A stretch of 64,000 nucleotides of DNA, from assembly GCA_024803745.1 (NCBI GenBank), contig JANJXV010000016.1:44359263-44423262 (forward strand), in the 5' to 3' direction. Origin of the DNA: Megascapheus bottae. Lineage: Eukaryota > Chordata > Mammalia > Rodentia > Geomyidae. A program made the position numbers and the translations under genes. The notes beneath the pieces were generated by a model that ran no database searches, was not told the DNA's origin, and saw only the letters and a program-made list of their open reading frames with translations. This document shows positions 34,316 through 46,511 of the stretch, piece after piece. The first letter of the stretch is position 1. Each line of letters starts with the position of its first letter.

Positions 34316-36776
34316 GCAACCATGAGGTAAGCAGCTCCCGCTGTGATGTTTCTCCACAGCCACAGGCCTGAAAGCAAGGAAGCCAGCCAGCCAAGGGCTG
34401 AAACCTCCAAATCTGTGAGTCAGACCAGATGTCTTCTTCTTTGAGTTGTTTCTCTAGGTGTTTGCCACAGTGGGGAAGCATTTGCTTTGTGCAAAGTCCA
34501 CGGCCATTGACAGAGAATCTATAATTATGTTATAATCTAACAAGTAATTCCACATGAATAAATCGGGGTGGCTCTGCCTCTTTTTCTTGTCCCCGCCCCG
34601 CCATGGACTAAGTGATCACACTGTTCTGCTCCTATTTATTGAATGAAGTACAATCTCTACCTCCCTGCGGGGCCTCGCCCGAGATCTACACTGGGTCCTT
34701 TCACAACAAGCACAGCAGGAAGGAAAGACTCCGGGCTTCCAAGGGAGAATGGCAAACACCCAGCAGCTCTCCAGGGTGAAGCCACGCCCTAGGGTGTCTG
34801 CGCCCTGCACCGTGGTGCGCGCTGACACTCCACATCACACTCTTCTCTGCCCTTGAAATGAAGCTGGAGGAAGTGCGATGTGGATCTCTAGGTGACTTTG
34901 CAAAATTCCGGAATGCGAGGATTTTCCCAGGGCCCGAGGCCCTCTGGTGGACGGCTGGGGGACCGCGCACGCCAGCGCCCGGCAGGCAGCGAGGTTCCTC
35001 TCCCTCCAGTTGCAGGTGCTTGCAGGCCTCCTGTCAGTTTGTAGGTCAGCCTGACCCAGATCCCGCCCTGGGCCCACAGAGGAGCAGCCCAGCCTGGCGC
35101 CCTGCTCACCCCCCAACACCACTTGCGAAAGCTTGACGTCAGCAGACCTTTGTCGGATAAGTGATTGTGTTACAATGCCAACTTCACATTGAGTCAAAGT
35201 GGCCTCTTAAGGCCACACGTGACGCTGCACCGTTGTCCCGTTAGCATTAAAGATGAGAGACTCACAACTGCCGCTTTCCCAGCCTCCACCCCCAGTGGAA
35301 GGAGGAGGGCATGGCAGGCCAGGTGCTCTGGGCACATGTGGATTCGCACGCTCCCAGGGTTTTCCACCGGGGTTCAGGTGTCAGGATGTCTCTGGTGGCG
35401 TCTCCCCACTCTCCCCAGCTTGGAAGCTCCCTTGGGAAGACGCACGAGCCCATCCAGTGCCGGTCTGCTTGCCATGTGTGCAGCTCTGGCCAAAGAAGGG
35501 AAAACGTGTGTCTTCCACTAAAAGGGTGTGCTGCATTCCACAACTGTGTCACGAAGAATGCACTCTGAAGCAGCCGACAGGAGAGACGTGTGTGCAATCT
35601 AGACATGTCCGTGTCATGCTTCCGTAACCAGAGCACGTCCGGCCACCTGCGGATGCCTACATTTGATAAATCTGGGTTAAGCACAGACATCCATGAAGAA
35701 GGGAGAAAGACAGGCAAGCAGTGCCAAGGGAACACAAGGAATAAATCCAACGTCAGAACGTTGTGTTTCTGCTGAGGAGGGAGGGTCATACCTTTATCCT
35801 ACAACCATGTGAAAATGCTGATTCACCACACCAAAACGTCCACCGCTCAAGTGTGCTGTGTTGCAGGGACGTGTCAAAATTCACCTGGAAGCGTCTGCCC
35901 CTGCCGGCTGACTGGCAGCTTTCATGGCAGAGGCTGGACTCCCACTGTGAACCCAGGAAGCCGGCTGCAGGCCATTCCCCAGAGCCTGCTGGGAGAGGAG
36001 CCTGCACACACCCGACCCCCATGCATGCGGGCACCACGCGGCCTCTGGCACGCCCCCTGCTGCCAGCAGCTGGGAGGTACCCGTGACCCTCTTGGGCTCT
36101 GCTGAACATGGATGGGGAACACAGCAGAAAATAGCATGATGGAAGGATGGGAGGCGGTGCTCCCGTCTCCTGAGCCCCCTGGGATGCGGGGTCACCCCAG
36201 AGGGGACTGGCCCGTGGCAGCCCATGCACGAGTTCCTAGACAGAGTGTCTCCCTCGGTCAGCAGTGCTCTCCCGGTCGCTGTCGCTGTGATGCTGATCTA
36301 CTTTTCTGTCTCCAGCCATCGCCTGCCTGCACTCGGATCACGGCTGGCCACACTCGGCCTGCAGCACAGCTTCCTGGGAAAGGTTATTGCTAGAGGACAA
36401 CTGGCAACAGGAGCCACACTGTACGTCTGATCAGAAGGGTGAACCCAAGACAACCACATGCCCACTGCCCGCCTAGTGCAGCCCTCCCTGAATCCCGGCC
36501 CTGCCGGAAGTGTCTGTGAGTCGTGGCTCCTCACCCCATCCTGTGATTTTACTTCACGACACTTCGCAAGCCTCAGCACGGTGGGAGGCGCGGGTCACTC
36601 CAGGATTTGGTGTCCATGTTCGTGGCACCCAGCGCAGCGAGGCGCCCTGACGCAGTGGACCTGTCACCCCGCACTGAGCAGCACTGTGTGTCCCCAGAGG
36701 CTGGGTTATAGTCTCCCATTTTCAAACAAGCTCTGTTTGGGGGCAGTTTCGTTCTTCAAAACGACCTTGTAGTGTG
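34316..36776. other. Unique GC-rich sequence, no gene seen
   Basis: Many overlapping frames on both strands (up to 175 codons, minus, 35,262-35,789), none with a recognisable domain. A short perfect-armed hairpin, GTGGCCT-CTTA-AGGCCAC, lies near 35,202. Confidence 0.4.
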
Positions 36777-36950
36777 AGCCATGGCCCAGGCTTGTCCTCC
36801 TAGCTATGTGGAAGCTGAGACCAGGGTGGCCATAGTTCTGGGTTAGCCGAGCAAAAACATCCGAGACCCCATCTCACAGAAATAGTCTGTGTAGCAAACG
36901 CAACGCCCGAGTGTAACTCCCAATGCCTTACTTTAAAAGGAAAAGAAAAA
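36777..36950 (+). mobile_element. Old B1-related SINE
   Basis: GTCCTCCTAGCTATGTGGAA, GCTGAGACCAGGGTGGCC, GACCCCATCTCACAGAAA and GCCCGAGTGTAACTCCC follow the B1-ID dimer order loosely, ending in an A-rich tail. Confidence 0.55.
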
Positions 36951-37039
36951 GAAGACCTGCATGCTGGCTTCTAACCAACAAGGCGGGCTAGCCTGGACCT
37001 CTGGGGCCTCTTCCACCCCTCCACTGTCATGGCGTGGGC

Positions 37040-37100
37040 ACAGATCTCAGCTTTCCGAGTAGTTGGGATTACAGGCGTGAGCCACGGTGCCCAGCTGGTT
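37040..37100 (-). mobile_element. B1-like SINE fragment
   Basis: CAGATCTCAGCTTTCCGAGT then GTTGGGATTACAGGCGTGAG is the reverse complement of the 7SL-like SINE head. Confidence 0.75.
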
Positions 37101-37894
37101 CCATCTTTTTGCCTTCAAATTTTACACATCAAAACGGGGTGAGTCAGCAGAGAATGGCCATGACAGTCGTTTTCTCCTGTATGCTCAATCTCGCTTCCTA
37201 CTTTGCTTCCAGTGGCAACCTCAATGCCCAGAGAATAGTTCCAAAGTGGTTGTTTAATTAGCAGAGAAGAGCCAGTGTCCAGCCTGCCAGCGCCCACCAC
37301 CAGCGCTTGGTGTCACTTAGCCTTGATGACCCTCCCGTCTCTCCTGGGACAGCAGTGACCCTCTCCCAAGGAAGTTCAAGCCCGGCAACTTCAAGGGCAG
37401 AAACATGGGGCATTTCTAAGTGGGCAGCTGTGAGCCCATAGATCTCAACCTGGGATTCTATCTATTGCTTTTGGAATGCATGCTCTGGGAAGAAGTCTGA
37501 ATCCTAGCCACAAACTGTGGCTTGCACCACAATAACAGCTAAGGTGAGGAGTGACTGAATTAATGCCAAGCTTCATTGTAAAGTACGTGTTAGGGATTTC
37601 TTCTCCTGACAAGAGTTGGCTGCTGTGGCACACAGTCCCTGGGCCTCTCTACCACAGACGGGCTCTTTCAGGAAAGGCTGAGCAGCTCTGTGTTCCTGCA
37701 GATGAGTGAGACAGGAAGGGGCGCCAGGGGGGCACCAGAGAGCAGCCACCCAGCCTCACCACTCCTCACCCAGGAAGCCAGGAACCAGGTATCTGGCCGT
37801 TGATTCACCCAAAAGGACAATTTGGGCAGCTGGAAGGTTTTCAGGTGTGCTAAGGTTCATGGTAAGTCCAAGGAGCTGGCAAAAGGAGGAGGAA
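37101..37894. other. Unique sequence, no gene seen
   Basis: No repeat or coding signal recognised. Confidence 0.45.
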
Positions 37895-39600
37895 AAATTA
37901 TCTTTGTAATAGCAAATCACTCCAAGACTCAGTAGCTTGAATGTTAACTGTTGTGTTCTAGTTTAATTCCATTATGGTCTAATAGAACACAGGAAGTTAT
38001 TTCCTTTTTCTTGTATTTGCTAAGATCATCCTAACGCATGCTCTGTCTGTTCAGGGGAATGTTCTGTGGGCTGCCAAGAAAAATATGTATTGTGCAGTTG
38101 CCAGGTGAAAGTCTCTGCAGATGTTTGTTAAAATCATTTGGTCTGTGGCATCACTTAGAGTTGAGATTTCCTTGTTGATTTGATTTTGTTTTGTTGCTTA
38201 AATGATCTTTCTCCTGGTGAGATCCAGGTGTCAAGTCTTCCCCTGCTTTTGTTCTAGGATCTATCAGTGCTTGTAAGCCGAGACATTGTTGTTTAATGAA
38301 CTTGGGTGTGTTGCTGTTTGGGGTGTGTATGCTGACTCTTAATGGATTGGTTCCTTTGTTAATATTAAATTCTCTTCTTTGTCTCTCCTGATTGACTTTA
38401 GCTTGAGGTCTATTTTATCAGATATAAGTAGACTACCCCTGTTTGCTTTTGGGGCCAATTTTCTTGGAATGTCTTTTTCTAGTCTCCAGAATTTTACACA
38501 AACCTGCATTTGTCTTTTGTCAGTGAGATGGGTATCCTGTAGTACACAAATGGTTGTGTTGCTTGCTAATCCATGCTGCAGTCCTACATGTTTTGACCAT
38601 AAACAACTAATGTTAGCATGGTAAGGTATGGTATGTTTTCTGTCATTTTGATATTTTTATGGTGCTTAAATGTTTATTTCCTGTCCATTTGCTAAGCTAT
38701 TGATATGATAGGTTTTATTTTTTGTGTACTTTCCTGGTTGTTTTTCTTTAAATTTTCTTCTTCTGTGGGTAGGATTGCTTTAAGTAAATTTCAGAGTGCT
38801 GCTTTAGTGTTCAGGAATTTCCTTCATTTTTCTTTATTGTGATGGTTTTTATCTTTCCTCAGTTACAAAGATTAGCTTTGCTGAGTACACTAATATAGTG
38901 GCAATTATTCTCTTTCAGGACTGGAATTATGTTTGCACTTAAAGTTTGTGTTTAAAAAAAAAAAAAAGATTTGTGGGGCCAGGAATGTGGCTTAGTGGCA
39001 GAGAGCTTGCCTAGCATACACAGAGCCCTGGATTCAGTTCCTCAGTACCACATAAACAGAAAAAGCAGGAAGTGGCATTGTGGCTGAAGTGGTGGAATGC
39101 TAGCCTGGAGTAAAACTAGCTCAGGGATGACGCCCAGACCTTGAGTTCAAGCCCTAGGACTGGCAAAAGAAAAGAAAAAGATTTTCTAGTGCTTTCCATT
39201 TTATGTAATCAGTCTCTTCCCCTTTACAGTTTTCAATTTATTTATTATTCTGTATATTTCACATTTAGGTGTATTACATCTAGGAGTGTTTCCTTGGTTT
39301 TGCTGATTTGGAATTTTGTATGCTTCTACGCCATGGGTGACCCTCTCTCTCTCAAGGCTGGAGGAATTTTATTTTCTTAACTAGTTCTCAATTCCTTTGG
39401 TTTGTATCTCTTCTCCTCCTTTTATTCTCATACTTCATATGTTTGATTTTTCGATGACTTCTGAGAGTTCTCGTAAGTTCCATTTCATATTTTCTTAGTG
39501 TTTTTTCCCCATCTGTCTTTAATTGAATCCCCTACAGAATATTGAATAACTGGTGTTCTATTCTCTTCTCAGCTTGTTTTAGTGCCCAGCACTGCTAAGT
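37895..39600 (-). mobile_element. Old LINE-1, 5' ORF2 region, interrupted by a SINE
   Basis: TTCTAGTTTAATTCCATTAT, GGGAATGTTCTGTGGGCTGC and GAGGTCTATTTTATCAGATA are the antisense of L1 sequence around the ORF2 endonuclease region, in the expected order. T-rich sequence to about 39,600 continues toward the L1 5' end. No long frame survives. A SINE occupies 38,976-39,179. Confidence 0.75.
38976..39179 (+). mobile_element. ID-like SINE inside the old LINE-1
   Basis: GGGGCCAGGAATGTGGCTTA, CAGTTCCTCAGTACCACAT and CCTAGGACTGGCAAAAG. Moderately diverged. AAAAAGATTT flanks both ends (38,962 and 39,175), consistent with a target-site duplication. Confidence 0.85.
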
Positions 39601-41620
39601 GTCTAAAGCCACCGCCTCTGGGTCCCACAGTACAGCTTCTGTATGGAGACTGGTCAGCTACTCCGCCTCTGCCCACACCTCTTTTGTCTGGCGAGCCCTC
39701 TGGCAGGGAGCACATGGCCACAGAGCCATCTTTGCTCCTCTTCTAGGCCCCCGGGGTGACTCTGCTCTACTGGGCTCTCTCTCTGCCACTCTCCCAGACA
39801 AGAGGAGCCACAGGACGCTTCTTTTCCTTCACCGAAGCTGGCCTCCCACTCCGACATGGTGGCAGTCTCCCACATCCCTGCACTGCCGCCAACCTTGAGG
39901 GCTGACTGAACTTTCTGCAAGCAAACAGTGGCCATGTGTCATCAGGACCACCTGAGGCCACCTTCCCTCTTCTAATCTGGAATCCGGGAATTAGCTGAGA
40001 ACTCCTCACTGCCTTTCTTTTGCTGGCTCCATATTCATATTTATTCTATTTCTTTATAGTTTATTTCCTTCCAGACACATCCTTCATGGCTTCCTCTCTC
40101 TCTAGAATCCAGTCATTTCTTCTATGTCATCGTTTTCTTCTCATTCACAGAGTGAGAATATCTCCAGTCCTGTCTTAGCCCACCTCCCCTGTCTTTCTGG
40201 AACATGCCACTTCATACACTGAGCGGAAGGATGCCGGTCTTGAGGATGGCTGTGAGGGCCCTCTTGCTGCACTGCCCCTGACATCCTGGCAAGCCTGTCT
40301 TGGGAGCTGAGCGTGCTGGCCATGCAGGAAAAGGCCATCAGGTTGCCCAGATTTGGGTGCCCAGGGCACACAGGACTCCAGTAACCAGGGACAGAGCTGC
40401 ACCTACCTCAGTAAGACATGAACCGGGCTCTGTGAGTTGAGGAAGGAAAGAGCCAACGAAGGTAGCTATTTTGTTTGTTCTCTTCCCAGATCTGCAGCTT
40501 AGCAAGGAAAATGACTCTACAGTCTATCACAGGTAGACAAGGGAAGAAAGGAAGGCAAGCAGCTTCTTACACTCCAAGAGCAGGTGCCTGGCTCCCAAGC
40601 TCCACTCCTTCCAGGAAATGGAGGCTCAAGGTCCCCCCAGACCCTCAGCCCCAGAGAGCGTCAGCTGTGCATTCTGGCGATTCACTGGCAGAGACCCAGG
40701 ACAAGGCTGAGCACAGCAGGACTGACCAGAGCTAACAGGGAGGCAGAAACCGCGTCCTTGAATTCAGGTACTTGGATCCTGAGCATATGGGGCTGCTGGG
40801 TGAGGAAGCAAGATGGGGGGCAAGAGGGAAGCTGGTGTTTACTTACGAGGTCAGTCCCCGGTTTCCATAGAGACTCATTCAAACAAGACACACTGCACCT
40901 GCTGGGGTGCTCTCCCGCTCAGGCCCTGGCAAAGAACGCTTCCATCCCAGCTGCTTCTCAACTAAACCACAAGGCTTTTCCCATCAGCAGCGAGATCCTT
41001 AACACAAGCCCAACTCCTTCCGAGCCAGTTGTGAGCTTACATAGACGCATATTTTTACATGTAAGACTTGTGTTGTGGATATTTAACCATTGCACGGTAA
41101 TTCTTAAGGAAGATGTGTTCTTGTTTCACCCCAAGTGGCAGGACTTGTGACCTCTGCTGCTGCCGTTGTTGGCTGTTTCGTGACTTGTGAGCCCTCCCCT
41201 CTGGATACCTGGTCCTGCACAGACCTCGGCGTCAAACCTCTCAGAACTTGAACTTGAGCCTTTCTCAGCGGAGGGCCAGGGGCATGCTGTGGACCATGAC
41301 AAGGAAGTCAGGCTGCTGAGAACAAACTCAACACAGTGACTTTGGGGTTTACGTCCTGGAGGAGAGAGAGACGCAAAGAATGTCATGGGCACCATGGGGC
41401 CATTTGTTTGAGGCACTGGGAAAGCCAGCAGACTGCATCCCCCAACCCTGATCTTTCGTGTGGATTTAGACTTGTGCTCCCACTGTGCTCGAATGCGTGG
41501 CAGCTGGATGGCTCTGAAACACCTGAGAGCAGAGAGAATCCTGTCTGGGTGGGCGGCGACGCGGCCGTGCGTGACCGTGACCGTGAACGTCGGTGCAGCT
41601 GAGTGGCCCTCGGGACTGTC
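39601..41620. other. Unique sequence, no gene seen
   Basis: Plus-strand frame 40,584-41,150 (188 codons) and minus-strand frame 41,126-41,821 (231 codons) are open. They lack domains and the latter overlaps a SINE fragment. No gene is supported. Confidence 0.4.
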
Positions 41621-41720
41621 TCCCAGCCTGGTGTGGTGACACACACCTGTAACCCAGCCCTGTACAAAATGAGGCAAAATCAAGAGTTCCTGACCAGTCC
41701 GGCTACTCAGGAAGACCAGG
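41621..41720 (+). mobile_element. B1-like SINE fragment
   Basis: CCAGCCTGGTGTGGTGACAC then ACACCTGTAACCCAGCCC is a worn 7SL-like SINE head. Confidence 0.6.
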
Positions 41721-41973
41721 TCTCCGTGAACAATCCTGTGCGTGACTCCCTCCTGGGCCCAGCGGGAAGGGACCCGTTCTTCCCCAGGCCTTGGAAGGGA
41801 CCCCAGGACCCAGCGCTGCATTAGGCCTGGTAGGGCTGAGGAGGCAGCTCAGTGGAACCCAGTTCATCCCTGTTAACTGGCACGTTGAACTGAAATCCCA
41901 TCGTGCATTGACTTAAAGTTAAGAACAATTTAGAAAGAGAGAAATTTAAAGAGAAATAAGAAAGCTCTCTGGG

Positions 41974-42174
41974 GGCCAGGAGTTTGGCCTAGTGGTTAAA
42001 GTGCTTGCCTAGCATGCATGAAGACCCGGGTTCGATTCCTCGGTACCACATGCATAGAAAAAAAGCCAGAAGTGGTGCTGAGGCTCAAGTGGTAGAGCGC
42101 TAGCCTTGAGAAAGTCCAAGGACAGTGCTCAGGCCCTGAGCTCAAGCCCAAGACTGGCAAAAAAAAAAAAAAAA
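41974..42174 (+). mobile_element. Young ID-like SINE with perfect target-site duplication
   Basis: Near-consensus copy with an 18-A tail. AAGAAAGCTCTCTGGG flanks it on both sides (41,958-41,973 and 42,175-42,190) without mismatch. Confidence 0.95.
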
Positions 42175-42360
42175 AAGAAAGCTCTCTGGGACAGCCATGT
42201 CAGTCAGAGGTGCTGTCTGCTGTAGGCCCTGGGGCTGGGAGCCCGGCTGCCTCCAAGAGGAAGCTCAGAGCTCAGAGCACAGGCCTCCCCTCTGTCACCT
42301 TTGGAGTGGCATGACATCCCTGACACTGGGGGGCGGGACTGAGGTGACCTTACAGTGCAC

Positions 42361-42462
42361 CCAGCCTCTTCCTCCCTCTCTCCTCCCCAATCTCTTCTCT
42401 CCCCAATCTCTCTCCTCCCCCTCTAGCCTCTCTCCCCTCTCTTCCCTCTTGCCCCTCCAAGC
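42361..42462. repeat. Polypyrimidine simple repeat
   Basis: CTCTCCTCCCCAATCTCT-type units, three to four imperfect copies. Confidence 0.85.
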
Positions 42463-44105
42463 TGAGGCCAGCTAGCAGTGCCGGCGCCAGGAGGAAGATG
42501 GATTAACTAGGGAAGGACCTGCCTGGACTTACTAAAATAAGTCACTCTGCCTGCAAGGGGCGGGACCAGCTCCCCCGCGCCAGGCAGAGGAGAAATCTGA
42601 GATGAAGCTGTTCTGCAGGAATCCTGGCCATCTCCCTTTTAAGGCATTGTTCTGAACCTAAGATGGCAAAGGAATATGGAGGAAAGCCTGTGGACAACAG
42701 GGGAAGTTTAAGGCTGTGCAGGCTGGGGGGAGGGGGTACAGGGCTCATGTCTGGAGGGCAGTGAAGGGTTAATGTGCAGCCAAAATGCTGGATGGTAGGA
42801 GAGCCCTGGGAAGACCTAGGAAGAGTTTACCTTACAAAACCCACCCATCACTTGGTTCTGTCCACCCTGCTGTGGGCAGTGGTACCACCGCAGACTGCCC
42901 CATCATGGCTGCAGCCCCAGACCACCCCCCCACCACCCCGACTCTACCTGCCAGGTACAGAACTGGGCTGTCAGCCACTGGTAGAGCACAGGCCACGGGT
43001 GAGATGCAGTACGGGAGGTGGCAGGTGCAGTCTCCTGGTTATGTGACAGTTTAGTGGCAGTCCAGACCCAGTGGCATTCCTAAGAAGGAGAGCCCATCTG
43101 GCCTGGAAGGCCTGGCCAGGACAGGCTCTCAGAGGACTGTCCACACCCTGGGAATCTCTCTGCTCTTCTGAGGGGTAGAGGAGAGGAGGGAGGGAGGGGG
43201 TGTCCTGCCCCAGTGGCTTCTCCAGCCTCTCCTCATGAGAACTTCGCTGGCATGACTTCAGCCACAATCTGAAAATGTGACAGTGAACCCTCCAGAAACA
43301 ATGTGTAAGACTTAAATTGGTGCCATTTTGAGGATTGTGATGAAATCCCTGGCTCTCCCACTTTGTCTCAGCTGGGACCTGAGTCATCTTTGGTCCTCTG
43401 CCCACTGTTGTCACTTAGTCACTTAGCCACAACGTTGCTTATCAGATGGACTGGCCTGGAACTCCAGCACTTACGGTCACCGAGCGCTTGTTAGATTAGG
43501 TAATGGCAGCAGCTCTGGCTGTTAGCCCCGAATACAGAGCCGCTCTCACTACATCTAAGGCCGATGTGCAGGCCAAGCCGGAAGAGCGCTGATGAAACCT
43601 TTCAACTAGGGTCTGCAAAGTCAATAGAGGTTAAGAACTCGTCCGATGGCGGAATTACCTTTGATTAGGTTTATCTGAAATGCCTCACAAAGGGAGCCCA
43701 TGCCACGTGCCAGGGCCTGGGAATGTTAGAAAGAGACCAGACCGGCAGGGAAAGCCTTGTGTGAGGACAACTCAGGCCCAGAGCCGCAGGCTGGGAGACA
43801 GGAGTTCTGGACAGAGGCCCCTGTTTGGGGCATTTAGAAATCTGGCTGAGAACTCAGGTTGGCTCAGGAGCTAGGACAGGGACACAGTAGACCACCACTG
43901 TCCTGCAGTCCTAGGTCTGCACACGGCCACTGGGATCTGGAAGCTGCCTGAATTTCCTGACGGCATTGTGTGGTTGTCTGAGTCTGGGTGGCCACCCTGC
44001 CCCTGCTCACCTAGGCTTAGCATGAAGTTTTCCTTCCCTAGGAGCCAAAGCCAGTGACTTGGGCAGTACTGTCACCTGCTGGTCACAGCCCAAATTACAA
44101 CTCCA
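42463..44105. other. Unique sequence containing a possible conserved non-coding element
   Basis: No gene recognised. The stretch 43,460-43,690 keeps several CpGs in AT-rich motif-dense DNA and holds a TCF/LEF-type CCTTTGAT at 43,658-43,665, GATTAGG and TTATC. This composition is often seen in developmental enhancers. Conservation is not tested here. Confidence 0.35.
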
Positions 44106-44440
44106 GACTCCTTATTTTTCATTTTATTTTTATTGTAAAGGTGATAGACAGAGGGGTTGCATGAGTCAGGTGATGAGTTCAGTTCTTTTTGAACAGTACC
44201 TCATCTTCCCTTGTTTTCTGCCAGTTTTTTCCCCCTTCCTACAATCCTTACCCAAGACTTTGTCTAGTGCATTTTCAAGTGTCTAGTGAATACCACTGCT
44301 GAGAATTAGTTCACCCCGTGTCTGACCCTCACCCTCTTCAAATCAGATAAAGTTACACACAAGACAAAAAGTACAGAAATAAAAAATAAGCCAAAGGGGG
44401 AAAACAAACGAAAAAATACAGAGAGTAAAAAACCTTAGTT
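44106..44440. repeat. Unclassified interspersed repeat
   Basis: TTATTGTAAAGGTGATAGAC and GTGATGAGTTCAGTTCTTTT recur in shortened form at 44,757-44,800 (ATTGTAAAGGTAATGTGATG). The block therefore belongs to a dispersed family, perhaps an L1 untranslated region. The family is not recognised. Confidence 0.45.
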
Positions 44441-44521
44441 CCATGTCTTGGAGTTCCTGTCGTTAAGCATCATTTTAGATGAGTGTGTGCACACTGCTCT
44501 TGAGCATGGCTGGCGATCCCC

Positions 44522-44690
44522 TCCTGAGGACATCCTCTCAGGAGGCTGGGATCTGAGAATCGGGGTTCAAAGCCAGCCCGGAGGTAAGAATCTCATGGAG
44601 TTTCCTGCCTGGGCTGCTTCAAACTGTGATCCTCAGACCTCAGCCTCCTGAGTAGCTAGGATTATAGGTGTGAGCCACCAGCACCCCACA
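44522..44690. mobile_element. Two B1-like SINE fragments head-to-head
   Basis: A plus-strand piece (CAGGAGGCTGGGATCTGAGA, GGGGTTCAAAGCCAGCCC) runs directly into a minus-strand piece (AACTGTGATCCTCAGACCTC, AGCCTCCTGAGTAGCTAGGA, GTGTGAGCCACCAGC). Together they form an imperfect inverted repeat with a ~30-bp spacer. Confidence 0.75.
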
Positions 44691-44892
44691 TTTAACAGTT
44701 TCTTGAGTATGAAGAGTATTTCATTGACATTCTGACTTAGGTTTTTTCCTCTATTTTTATTATTGTAAAGGTAATGTGATGAGTTATATTTCTTTAATGG
44801 GCATTGATGTTAAGTACTTTGTGTTTATTGGCTGCTTGTATATCTTGTAAAACTATTCAAATTCTTTGCCATTGAGATTTTTTAATGTGTAT

Positions 44893-45126
44893 GTGTTCCA
44901 GTAATGGGGCTTGAGCTCAGGGCCTAGGCACTGTCCTTTAGCTTTTTCACTCAAGGCTGGCATTCTACTACTTGAGCCACACCTCCACTTCCGGCTTTTT
45001 TGATAATTAATAAGGAATAAGAGTGCATAACCTTTCCTGTTCTGTCTGGCTTTGAACCACAGTCCTCAGATCTCAGCCTTCTGAGTAGCTACGATTGCAG
45101 GTGGGAGCCACCAGTGACCAGCTGGG
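44893..45126 (-). mobile_element. B1-ID dimeric SINE
   Basis: In reverse order: GGGGCTTGAGCTCAGGGCC, CACTCAAGGCTGGCATTCTA, CTCAGATCTCAGCCTTCTGA and GTAGCTACGATTGCAGGTGG. Full length, old. Confidence 0.85.
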
Positions 45127-45127
45127 A

Positions 45128-45168
45128 CCGTGTGTGTGTGTGTGGTATGTGTGGTATGTGTGTATGAT
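45128..45168. repeat. (TG)n-rich simple repeat
   Basis: TGTGTGTGTGTGGTATGTG units, imperfect. Confidence 0.85.
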
Positions 45169-45229
45169 GTTACCATCATGTAGAATTCTGTTTCCCTAAG
45201 ATTCGGAATTCTGGCCACTCTTAACATGA

Positions 45230-45660
45230 TCAATCACACTTATACAGGTGTACTTGAGGCTCAAGTGTAGAGAGAACAAAATAAAGTTCTACGAGGGGCT
45301 CAGTCTACGTGCCATGCTATCTGCATTCAGCTTCCTTAGATTATTAATGCAGCTACTGCTACATAATGTGAGAGGAAAGAAACCTTGAAGACTCTCTGGC
45401 AATAAGTGCGCTGGAAGGAGGATTAATGGCTCATGATTTGATTGCCCTGCATAAGTTGTTCTATACTGGATGCACAACTAAAATGCTGTTGTCAAAGTGC
45501 AATTGGAAATGGCTGGTGACAGAGATGAAAATGAGAAACAGGCTCCTAACCAGGGCATAATGAGAGCTCATGATGAATCAGAATCTGTGCACAATGGAAC
45601 CCTTTCACACTTGAGGGTAATTGAAATGTCAGACAATTCTTTACGTATACTGTGCAGCTT
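45230..45660. promoter_or_regulatory. Candidate conserved non-coding element
   Basis: About 430 bp free of repeats and of long frames, dense in homeodomain-type ATTA cores (ATTATTAATGC, GGATTAATGG, GCATAATGAG) and TGATTTGATTG. This composition resembles ancient enhancers. It is a guess from texture; no alignment was possible. Confidence 0.35.
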
Positions 45661-46099
45661 GTGAATCCCTGCAAAAGTCTTAATGTTCTTTGTGCAACCA
45701 GGAAGAGAGATTTGGGGCAGAGAGAGAGGGAGAAGGGGCTTCTCCAACTCAGATGTGCCTCAGCCAGGCCGTGGCTTTTACATTTCTACAGGAAAGGGCC
45801 ACGCCATTTCACCGAGGATTGCACTGAAGATTCAGTCCACAAGCCCTGCCCTCTGCTCCTGGTCCAAATCCCCACAGAGGGCGCTGTCCTCTGAGAGCCA
45901 CACCCAGAGCCAGGGCAGCAGCACTGGAGCTCAAGGATCTGCATCAGCTCGTGATGCACAGGTTCCAGTATGTTCTCTGCAGGATGGAAATTCGCCGTGG
46001 CCCAAGCGTCAGGTGAAGGGAGGTGACACAGACCGGCTGTGTCCCCCTCTCTTCTCCCACTTCCACCATTACTGGCCACATCCATGTGTTTATTTTTTT

Positions 46100-46260
46100 C
46101 TCGTCTGATTCATGTGTGCCACGCTTAGGCTAATCATTATCTTTGCTCTATGACACATTGTCATGATGAGCCCAGGCATGACCAGTTTTGTTTATTTGTA
46201 AACAGGTAAGAGGCATCTGTGAATTCATCTCCCAAAGGGAGGGCTAGAATTGCCCTTATC
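46100..46260. promoter_or_regulatory. Candidate regulatory element with forkhead-type palindrome
   Basis: TGTTTATTTGTAAACA at 46,189-46,204 carries two converging forkhead-like half sites (TGTTTA and TAAACA). GGCTAATCATTATC and TGACACATTGTCA lie just upstream. Repeat-free. Function inferred only. Confidence 0.35.
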
Positions 46261-46511
46261 GAAGGGCCTTCCTCACTGGGGGCACCCACTCTCCTGCCTG
46301 TGACCCACAGATGCACAAATGATACAAGCACTGTGCTGAACTCATGTGCAGAATCGCACAGAGCTCAACAAACATAAAGAAAAGAAGTAGGGACAGGATC
46401 TGTGGGCTGCATTAATGGTAGCGGAGTCCAGGTTGCAACTATATTCTGTAGTTTGGCAAAATGCTACCATCGGATGAGAAGTGGAGAAGATGTCCCAAGG
46501 TGTGCCCCGCC

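Noticed and set aside
34018..34371. Proline-rich frame and its Gly/Glu-rich antisense counterparts
   Set aside because: Entirely produced by the polypyrimidine tract.
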